Source: Streptomyces hoynatensis
GTDB taxonomy: Bacteria; Actinomycetota; Actinomycetes; Streptomycetales; Streptomycetaceae
NCBI RefSeq assembly: GCF_003626535.1
Contig: NZ_RBAL01000001.1
Span: 718,020 to 782,019 of the forward strand
Direction: 5' to 3'
Length of the DNA stretch: 64,000 nt
The notes beneath the pieces were generated by a model. That model did no database searches. It worked only from the letters and a program-made list of their open reading frames with translations, and was not told the DNA's origin. Numbering within the stretch: position 1 is the first letter of the stretch; every line of letters begins with the position of its first letter. This document shows, in pieces, positions 58,809-64,000 of the stretch. Made by a program: the position numbers and the translations under genes.

Positions 58809-59849
58809 ATGTCGGGTAACCAGAACTACATCAATCACGTGGCCCTGGTGCTGGATGCCAGTTCGTCGATGTCGCATCTCAGCCGCAAGGTCGTGGAAGT
58901 CGCCGACCAGCAGATCGAATATCTCGCCCGCCGTTCCAGGGAGCTGGATCAGGAAACGCGCGTCACGGTCTACGTCTTCGCGGACAAGGTGGAGTGCGTC
59001 ATCTACGACAAGGACGTGCTGCGCATGCCGTCGCTGCGGCAGCTGTACCGCGTCGGCGGAATGACGGCCCTGCTGGCGGCCGCGCTGACATCGCAGCGAG
59101 AGCTGGCGCAGACCGCCCAGCTCTACGGCGACCACAGCTTCCTGACGTTCATCCTCACCGACGGCCAGGAGAACGCGAGCCACCGCTGCCCGGATGCCCC
59201 CACCAGGAAGCCGGGCGAGCTGGTCGCGGCCGTCTCCGAGATGATCGAGCGGCAGGAGGACAACTGGACGCTGGCCGTCCTCGTCCCGGACCAGATGGGC
59301 AAGCGCGAGGCCATGCAGTGCGGCTTCCCGAAAAACAACATCGCCATCTGGGACGCCACGAGCACGCAGGGCCTCGAAGAGGCCGGCCAGGTCATCCGGC
59401 AGGCCACCGAGAAATTCATGGTGGGCCGCACCAAGGGCATTCGCGGCTCGCGGGCGGTGTTCTCCACCGGCGCGGACGCGGTCAACAAGGACACCATCAA
59501 GGCGGCCGGCCTCACCTCGCTGAATCCCGCGCAGTACGAGCTGCTCCCGGTCGCCCGCGACGCGGCGATCCGGGAATGGATAATCGAATGCGGCCACGCC
59601 TACCGCACCGGCGGCGCGTTCTACGAGCTGAGCAAGTCGGAAAAGATCCAGGCGCGGAAACAGATCGCGGTGCTGGAAAAGAAGACGGACCGCGTCTACA
59701 CGGGCCCCGAGGCGCGGGCCCTGCTCGGCCTGCCGGACGTGGAGGTGCGCGTCAAGCCGGACCACAACGACGAGTTCACCATCTTCGTGCAGAGCACCAG
59801 CGTGAACCGGAAGCTCATGCCGAACACCCGCCTGCTGCTGATGCTCTGA
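58809..59849 (+). CDS. von Willebrand factor A domain protein
   Basis: This 346-aa cytoplasmic protein has a VWA domain in its first ~200 residues. The metal-ion-dependent adhesion site is visible: DASSSMS (residues 16-22), the Thr in GGMTALL and the Asp in LTDGQEN. The second half (KIQARKQIAVLEKKTDRVYTGPEARALLGLPDVEVRV) is helical and charged, without a known domain. It has no signal peptide. GGGAG lies about 9 nt before ATG 58809. Its partners cannot be told; VWA proteins often work with AAA ATPases or in tellurium-resistance-like modules, but none is adjacent. Confidence 0.85.
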   Translation: MSGNQNYINHVALVLDASSSMSHLSRKVVEVADQQIEYLARRSRELDQETRVTVYVFADKVECVIYDKDVLRMPSLRQLYRVGGMTALLAAALTSQRELAQTAQLYGDHSFLTFILTDGQENASHRCPDAPTRKPGELVAAVSEMIERQEDNWTLAVLVPDQMGKREAMQCGFPKNNIAIWDATSTQGLEEAGQVIRQATEKFMVGRTKGIRGSRAVFSTGADAVNKDTIKAAGLTSLNPAQYELLPVARDAAIREWIIECGHAYRTGGAFYELSKSEKIQARKQIAVLEKKTDRVYTGPEARALLGLPDVEVRVKPDHNDEFTIFVQSTSVNRKLMPNTRLLLML

Positions 59850-59890
59850 GCCCCGGCCCCACGGGTCCGGCGCCCCCCGCCCCGGGACCC

Positions 59891-59987
59891 CTCCGCCGGA
59901 CCGGCGCCTCCCACCGTCGCCGGTGCCGACCCGACGATCGCCGCGCGGAAGCCGCGCCCGGCGATCGTCTCGGGTTCCTCGCTTCCC
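59891..59987 (-). pseudogene. Decayed partial copy of the HD-domain gene
   Basis: 59891-59980 aligns without gaps to 61051-61140, inside the HD gene, with about 75 of 90 positions equal by eye. Nearly all differences are T or A in the gene replaced by C or G here. The encoded match is to ETIAEHSFRTAIIGSVLA in the parent. It lies just after the VWA gene and cannot be functional. Confidence 0.75.
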
Positions 59988-60017
59988 CACGCACACCGCT
60001 CCAGCCGGAGCCGGCCC

Positions 60018-60663
60018 TCATGCGCCGACGTCGGTGGGCCGGCCGGCCTGCCACAGCGTTTCGACGTGCCAGGCGAAGCGGTCGAACAGGCCGTCGTCCT
60101 GGAGGCGGCGCAGATGCAGCATCGGGGAGTCGTGTCCGGCGAGGTTCGAGAGATGCGGGGTCACGAGCATCTGGTCGTCGAAGCGGAACACGGACAGGCC
60201 GAGGTGGCTCTCCTGGTCGCTGTAGCGGGACTCGATGCCCTCCACGTCCCGCAGCCGGGCGAGGTGTTCGAGGGTGATCCTGATGCGCGTGGAGACGGTC
60301 AGGGCGGTCCGTTCCACGCTCTCGCGGGCCGGGTCACCTCCGCGTCGGGCACGCCCAGCAGGAACCGCACGGAGGCACCGGACCGCGCCTTGCGCCGCAG
60401 CACCGCGGCGAGGTTCGCGTGGTCGAGCCAGAGGAAGTAGTTGGTGTACCCGGCGAAGGTCAACTCGGTCCCGGCGTCCGTGATCAGTTGCCGCCACACC
60501 GAGGAGGGGCAAGCGGAGCGATAGGGGTAGACCGAGACGACCTCCCGGTCGGGTCCCGTCTTCAGCACCGCCTTGGCGGCGTTGGGCCACAACACGCTCT
60601 CCTCAACTCCTAGTCGCTCGGCGACGGAAGCACGGGTACCCGGGTGGAGCAGCGGCCGGCCGG
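60018..60663 (-). pseudogene. Frameshifted, 5'-truncated XRE/DUF5919-type regulator
   Basis: Two minus-strand frames together read as the C-terminal part of a Streptomyces XRE-type protein with a DUF5919-like domain. The first is VAERLGVEESVLWPNAAK, EVVSVYPYRSACPSSVWRQLI and FLLGVPDAEVTR. The second continues ARESVERTALTVSTRIRITLEHL, then SVFRFDDQMLVTPHLSNLAGHDSPMLHLRR and LFDRFAWHVETLWQAGRPT. The switch falls at about 60328-60335; adding one G to a CGG run would restore VTRARESVERTAL. The N-terminal HTH is also missing, since the frame runs into the HD gene. It is therefore broken twice, unless the frameshift is a sequencing error. Confidence 0.7.
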
Positions 60664-61239
60664 CTAGCGCAGGTAGGTTCGCTGCCACTCGGCCGAGGAC
60701 ATGTCCTGTGCGGCATTCGCCAGGGCGATCGCCGACGGGGTCTTGAGCTTGGCGCGCGTACTGTCCACCCACTCCCGGGCGTTGCGATAGCCCTGCTCCA
60801 GGTACTCAAGGCCCTGGAGCATGCACTCCAGCTTGTCCGCGTCGTGGGCCACCAGCACTTCCAGCGAGTCGCCGTTCTCGTACTCGGCCACGATGGCCTG
60901 GATTCCGGCGGCCACCGCCGGATGGGCATCGGCGACCTGGTCCGCCGTGACGTCCTCGTTGCTCGCCGCGGTGAGGTAACGGCGCCCGACCCACGGGATA
61001 TCGCCCACGCGGGTCTCCTGCGTGTCGTGGAAGGTGCACAGGAGCGCCACTTTCGCCGGATCGGCGCCTTCCAGCATCGCCAGTACCGACCCGATGATCG
61101 CCGTGCGGAAGCTGTGCTCGGCGATCGTCTCGGGGTCCTTGACCCCCACGATCCACCATCCACTGCGCCTGCTGCGCTTGAGCGCGCCCATCTCCATGAG
61201 GTAGGTGACCGAACCCCGGGCGTGCTGTTCGTCCATCAT
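60664..61239 (-). CDS. HD-domain phosphohydrolase (HDDC2/YfbR-like)
   Basis: This 191-aa protein is a small HD-domain hydrolase resembling 5'-deoxynucleotidases. Metal ligands are in AEHSFRTAI, CTFHDTQETRVGDIP and VAHDADKLECMLQGLEYLEQG. It could cleave nucleoside monophosphates; a role in nucleotide-based stress or defence is possible but unproven. ATG 61239 has GAGAGG 7 nt upstream. It follows the XRE regulator by 25 bp and is probably in its operon. A decayed copy of part of it lies at 59891-59987. Confidence 0.85.
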   Translation of the reverse strand: MMDEQHARGSVTYLMEMGALKRSRRSGWWIVGVKDPETIAEHSFRTAIIGSVLAMLEGADPAKVALLCTFHDTQETRVGDIPWVGRRYLTAASNEDVTADQVADAHPAVAAGIQAIVAEYENGDSLEVLVAHDADKLECMLQGLEYLEQGYRNAREWVDSTRAKLKTPSAIALANAAQDMSSAEWQRTYLR

Positions 61240-61264
61240 GCGGCGCCCTCTCCATGGATATGGC

Positions 61265-62401
61265 TCAGGCCATGCGTAGACCGTAATGCAACTGTTCCAG
61301 CTCACGCCGGGCTCGTGACGATGTACCGCCATCGTCGAGCAGGACCCCCACCCGATTGGCCAGATCGGCCGAGAGACGTGGGTCGGCTGCCGTCAGCCGC
61401 GGGTGAGCCGCGAGCATGGCCCATACCGTGTGCACGTTCAATTCAATGCAGGCTAGGCCAGGGCTGAGGCGAGTGGCCAGCGCGCGCAACAGCCCACCGG
61501 CGTCCCAACATTGGGACGACGCAGCGGCCATGAAGCTGTCGTCAGCCCGCGGGCAACGGTCCAAGCCCAGCCAGTAGGCCCAGTAGTTGAGGTTGGCGAC
61601 CTCTGCGGAATCATCGCTCGTGCCGTGGTCGATGAATGCCCGAAGGACATCGCGCTCCCCGTACCTCGCCAGCGAGGTGGCGAGCGATCGTGCCTCCGAC
61701 CACTCCGACGTCGAGGAGAAGCTGAGCTTCATGGGTCTCCTCATGTGAGCGAGCCAGGCGTGGGTGTCGGCGGCCCGGTCATAGCTACATAGGTACACGG
61801 CCTGTCGCCGCAGTAGAGCTCCACTTTCGCCGAGCCGATCCGCTTCCTCGGCGCAGCGTCTCAGATGACTGAAGAACGCCTGCCGTTCAGCTGTTGGCAG
61901 GAGAGGGGATTTGGGTGCAGGGCCACGACGGGACGACGTTCTCGGCGGCGCCGGCGGCAGCGCTGCGGGCGGGATGTCGGTGAGGGCCCACACGATCATG
62001 TGGGCGGCGGTCCGCGTGTAGACCCATTGGGCGAGTGGGTGCTCGACTGGCCTCCTCTGCGACGAGAGCGCCAGCGTGTGGGCAATGACGGCATCCGCTT
62101 GACTGGCAACTTCCAACAGGGGGACGAGCCTGGCGTCGGCGCCGCACCTCAGCAGTTGCCTTCGGACGGCCTGAAATTGGGTGAACGAGACAGAAGGAAG
62201 AGGCCGTCGGCCGGATTCCCACCCCTGGACAGTCGTGATGTCCACGCCTAGCAGCTCTGCAAGGCGACGTTGAGTCAATGGGATGCGCTCGCGTATGGTC
62301 TTCAGTAGGTGCCCTGTAATCGCCCCTGCCTGAGGATGGGGGCAAGAACTCTGACTGCCAGTGCGGCTTCTGCCAGGCAGTGGGCGCTGAGCTGAGGTCA
62401 T
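61265..62401 (-). CDS. XRE-family regulator
   Basis: This 378-aa regulator has an N-terminal Cro/CI-type HTH (LLKTIRERIPLTQRRLAELLGVDITTVQGWESGRRPLPSV, residues ~32-71) and a long helical C-terminal region like other Streptomyces signalling regulators. GAAGG lies 7 nt before ATG 62401. It leads an operon with the HD phosphohydrolase and the broken regulator. Base composition is lower in GC than the flanks, consistent with acquisition. Confidence 0.85.
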   Translation of the reverse strand: MTSAQRPLPGRSRTGSQSSCPHPQAGAITGHLLKTIRERIPLTQRRLAELLGVDITTVQGWESGRRPLPSVSFTQFQAVRRQLLRCGADARLVPLLEVASQADAVIAHTLALSSQRRPVEHPLAQWVYTRTAAHMIVWALTDIPPAALPPAPPRTSSRRGPAPKSPLLPTAERQAFFSHLRRCAEEADRLGESGALLRRQAVYLCSYDRAADTHAWLAHMRRPMKLSFSSTSEWSEARSLATSLARYGERDVLRAFIDHGTSDDSAEVANLNYWAYWLGLDRCPRADDSFMAAASSQCWDAGGLLRALATRLSPGLACIELNVHTVWAMLAAHPRLTAADPRLSADLANRVGVLLDDGGTSSRARRELEQLHYGLRMA

Positions 62402-62628
62402 GGCCTACCTTCTGGGCTCTTCGTTTGGTGCGACTTGTACTCTGCGTCAGTTTTTCCGGCCGACAGGTCACCGTAAGTTGATGATCCCGGGGTGCCGTAG
62501 TCGGATGGTGCGCAGCGTAGTGGCTCCGAGTAACGGGCTGCTCGGGGATGAGTTACCGAGGCTTTGGATAACGAAGCGCGTCAGGGGTGCCAAGCCCATC
62601 GGCCATGGCATCGCAGTAAGGGAAGGTT

Positions 62629-62718
62629 ATGACCCATCCCGCCACCCCCTGGTTCCTCGCCAACCAGCTCGTCCTCGAACTCACCCGCTGCACGCGCGAG
62701 AGCGCGCCACTGGGGTGA
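62629..62718 (+). CDS. 29-codon ORF matching the C-terminus of the 35.7-kb CxxC protein
   Basis: MTHPATPWFLANQLVLELTR and the next residues CTRESAPLG are nearly the same as the end of the protein at 35724-36341. GGGAAGG lies 2 nt before the ATG, which is close. It may be a gene fragment left by recombination, or a real small protein with a stand-alone version of that C-terminal motif. The gap 62402-62628 upstream holds the promoter side of the XRE gene and nothing else I recognise. Confidence 0.45.
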   Translation: MTHPATPWFLANQLVLELTRCTRESAPLG

Positions 62719-62843
62719 GGTGCCGCTGCGCGCCGGGGCACGCCCCTGGCGCCGGGGAGCGGGGGCGGGAGCGGCGACCCTCGGGTGCCGCCTCCCGATC
62801 TCCTGCGCGTTCCTGCGCCGCCTGCGCCTTGCGGGCCTGGCCG

Positions 62844-62940
62844 GTCCGCACCGGCCGTCAGGGCCTGAGTCGCACCGGCCGTCCCGGCCTGAGTCGCACC
62901 GGCCGTCCCGGCCCGGGGCCTCACCGGCCGTCGCGGTCGT
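62844..62940. repeat. Tandem ~24-bp repeat
   Basis: About three to four copies of a unit built on GTCGCACCGGCCGTCCCGG with spacer CCTGA follow each other, the last copies degenerating. The array overlaps the 3' end of the small membrane-protein gene on the opposite strand. Confidence 0.7.
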
Positions 62941-63082
62941 CCTCGTCCCTGAAGACGGCGTAGAGGGCCGTGCCGACGGCGGTGGCGACGGTGAGGGCCG
63001 TGCCTGCGGCCGGGCTCCGGTAGGCGGCGTAGGCGGCGAGTGCCGCGGCGACGGTGATCAAGACGAAGGTGCGCGCGTCCAT
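62921..63082 (-). CDS. Small membrane protein, 53 aa
   Basis: This short frame encodes two hydrophobic segments, TFVLITVAAALAAYAAY and AGTALTVATAVGTALYAVF, followed by an acidic tail FRDEDDRDGR. Codon bias is strongly Streptomyces-like (nearly all third positions G or C). A GGGG lies 8 nt before ATG 63082. I do not recognise it; small paired-helix proteins like this are common near phage-derived or regulatory genes. Confidence 0.6.
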   Translation of the reverse strand: MDARTFVLITVAAALAAYAAYRSPAAGTALTVATAVGTALYAVFRDEDDRDGR

Positions 63083-63196
63083 GTGTGCTGCCCCACTCTC
63101 TGTGACCTGCAGGCCGGAAGGCCGGGACCGGGCCCGGGCCGTGCGGGCCTGGATTCCCTTCGGGAGGGGGAGGGCGGGGGAGCGGGATCGTTACGC

Positions 63197-63254
63197 CACT
63201 TCTCGCGACTTTCTCGCGGCTTCTCGTGGCTTCTCGTGGCTTCTCGCGGTTTCG
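63197..63254. repeat. Pyrimidine-rich tandem repeat CTTCTCGTGG
   Basis: About five copies of a 10-bp unit (CTTCTCGCGA, CTTTCTCGCGG, CTTCTCGTGG twice, CTTCTCGCGG) run in tandem downstream of tRNA-Lys. The surrounding 63083-63311 contains no gene. Confidence 0.8.
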
Positions 63255-63311
63255 GCCGCATGGCCGGGGAAGGAGGAGCGCCTGGGCGCCGCATGAGGGC
63301 CGAAAAGGAGA

Positions 63312-63336
63312 AGGCCCCCACCCTCGGTGGGGGCCT
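63312..63336 (-). terminator. Intrinsic terminator of tRNA-Lys
   Basis: AGGCCCCCACC-CTC-GGTGGGGGCCT is a perfect 11-bp stem with a 3-nt loop. On the minus strand it is followed by the T-rich TTCTCCTTTTC, a rare classical rho-independent signal for this genome. Confidence 0.9.
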
Positions 63337-63345
63337 CTCATCAGG

Positions 63346-63419
63346 TGCGCCGCCAGGGACTCGAACCCCGGACCCGCTGATTAAGAGTCAGCTGCTCTAA
63401 CCAACTGAGCTAGCGGCGC
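63346..63419 (-). tRNA. tRNA-Lys (CTT)
   Basis: On the minus strand the acceptor arms GCGCCGC and GCGGCGC pair fully, the D-arm is AGCTCAGTTGGTTAGAGC and the anticodon loop is CTCTTAA, giving anticodon CTT. The T-loop is GGTTCGAGTCC and the discriminator is A73. CCA is not encoded. A rho-independent terminator follows. Confidence 0.95.
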
Positions 63420-63492
63420 CTGCTGACGTCGTAGACATTAGCACCCCCAACCGAAGGAACAAAAATCGATAGGGAGGGCGGGCGGCAGCGGC

Positions 63493-63852
63493 CTAGGAAC
63501 GGCGCCGTTGCAGCTCACGGCCGTACTCGATCATCTTGGCCGCGTAGTCCTCGGTCCACCCCGCGCGGTCGCCGATCTGGACCGCGGTGAGCCGGTCGAA
63601 GCGGGCCGGGTCGGCGAGCTGGGCGGCGGCCACGGCCTGGAACTCGACCGCGCGGTCGGCGGCGGCCTGGAACGCGGTCGCCAGCTCCGTGGCCCGGTCC
63701 AGGAGGTGCCTGGGGTCGGTGATCGACTCCAGGTCGAAGAAGTGCTCGCCGGCCGGCTGCTCGGCGGGCGGCTCGAAGAAGAGCGCGGCGGGCCGCCTGG
63801 GGCGCGGCGGCTCGCCTCCCGGGGACTCGGGGGCGCGGCCTGCGTCGGACAT
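63493..63852 (-). CDS. Hypothetical protein, 119 aa
   Basis: I do not recognise a named family. The N-terminal third is Pro-rich (ALFFEPPAEQPAGEHFFDLESITDP), the rest is helical with HLLDRATELATAFQAAADRAVEFQAVAAAQLADPARFDRLTAVQIGDRAGWTEDYAAKMIEYGRELQRR. It has no membrane segment. GGAGG lies 7 nt before ATG 63852. It begins just after a truncated GluC-like permease that reads into it in another frame. Confidence 0.75.
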   Translation of the reverse strand: MSDAGRAPESPGGEPPRPRRPAALFFEPPAEQPAGEHFFDLESITDPRHLLDRATELATAFQAAADRAVEFQAVAAAQLADPARFDRLTAVQIGDRAGWTEDYAAKMIEYGRELQRRRS

Positions 63853-63877
63853 CGGGGAGCCTCCTGATCGGGCCGGA

Positions 63878-64000
63878 GGCCACCGTGGTGTTCTTCGTCA
63901 GGGCGATCAGGATGTTCGCCAGCGGTGCGATCACCGAGCGGAAGGCCTGCGGGAGCACGATCAGCCGCAGCACCTGCGAGAAGCTCAGGCCGAGCGCCCT
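63878..64000 (-). pseudogene. gluC: Truncated amino-acid ABC permease (GluC-like), runs off the edge
   Basis: The minus-strand frame entering from the window edge reads RALGLSFSQVLRLIVLPQ then AFRSVIAPLANILIALTKNTTVA, which matches GluC-type glutamate permeases including the EAA-loop tail. After TTVA it turns into SGPIRRLPDVRRRPR, a shadow of the neighbouring gene, without the last ~55-60 residues expected for the family. The N-terminal part lies beyond position 64000. The permease is broken, or a rearrangement joins here. Confidence 0.65.

Noticed and set aside
63197..63254. Possible CRISPR-like array
   Set aside because: The units are 10 bp and directly adjacent without spacers; no cas genes are present. 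The same applies to the arrays at 62844-62940 and 19250-19323.
1..64000. Insertion sequences, rRNA genes or a biosynthetic gene cluster (PKS/NRPS)
   Set aside because: No transposase, rRNA or megasynthase sequence is visible on either strand; the P450s belong to the conservon.

Overview
The window is very GC-rich DNA with strong G/C preference at third codon positions. It carries a conservon (sensor, roadblock, DUF742 and GTPase genes plus two P450s), a chaplin-like secreted peptide, a DUF5709 protein, GlxA-, GntR- and HxlR-type regulators and GTG starts. Together these point to Streptomyces or a close relative in the Streptomycetaceae. Most of it reads as core or near-core chromosome. A few patches have more A/T in third positions and look acquired: 12.5-14.3 kb, 35.7-38.6 kb and 60.0-62.7 kb.

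Layout, left part. 0.1-3.8 kb: RecD2 helicase and citrate synthase. 4.2-5.6 kb: CopZ copper chaperone behind a CsoR-type operator, a DedA membrane protein and a small HTH protein. 5.9-8.9 kb: a three-gene sugar ABC importer. 9.0-12.1 kb: GAPDH, a GlxA-type and a GntR/UTRA regulator. 12.3-14.3 kb: tRNA-Cys followed by a two-gene AAA ATPase plus TOPRIM-like (DUF4276-type) module, the best candidate for a defence system here. 14.5-18.5 kb: an SDR lacking its catalytic Tyr, an HxlR regulator divergent from an aminotransferase, and NhaA. 18.7-19.3 kb: a purine-rich low-complexity tract. 19.4-24.5 kb: a WXG100 gene divergent from a 1,520-aa EssC-like FtsK/SpoIIIE ATPase, an apparently minimal type VII secretion module.

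Middle part. 24.7-27.8 kb: a MetX-like hydrolase and an ABC exporter. 28.3-33.7 kb: conservon cvnABCD with overlapping CYP157-like and CYP154-like P450 genes; the first lacks the ExxR motif. 33.9-35.6 kb: DUF5709 and Rieske/DUF2231 proteins. 35.7-38.6 kb: an accessory patch of three small or Cys-rich genes divergent from an XRE regulator and a flavoprotein. 38.8-43.0 kb: a MerR regulator behind a classic 19-bp-spacer promoter, a P-loop protein, an LppU-like remnant and a GT87-PAP2 fusion. 43.3-50.2 kb: LacI regulator, sugar ABC importer and GH42 beta-galactosidase, a galactoside-use cluster with clear LacI operators.

Right part. 50.3-55.4 kb: MFS/LysR and TetR/MFS divergent pairs, each with a palindromic operator, and a chaplin-like peptide. 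55.6-57.2 kb: an imine-reductase-like gene divergent from HxlR, then a gene remnant. 57.3-58.3 kb: a His-rich exported protein behind a second CsoR-type operator. 58.8-59.8 kb: a VWA protein. 59.9-62.7 kb: a second regulatory patch (XRE, HD phosphohydrolase, a broken XRE-type gene, a decayed copy of part of the HD gene, and a 29-codon ORF matching the C-terminus of a gene 27 kb away). 63.3-64 kb: tRNA-Lys with terminator, a small hypothetical gene, and a GluC-like permease that loses its C-terminus at the window edge.
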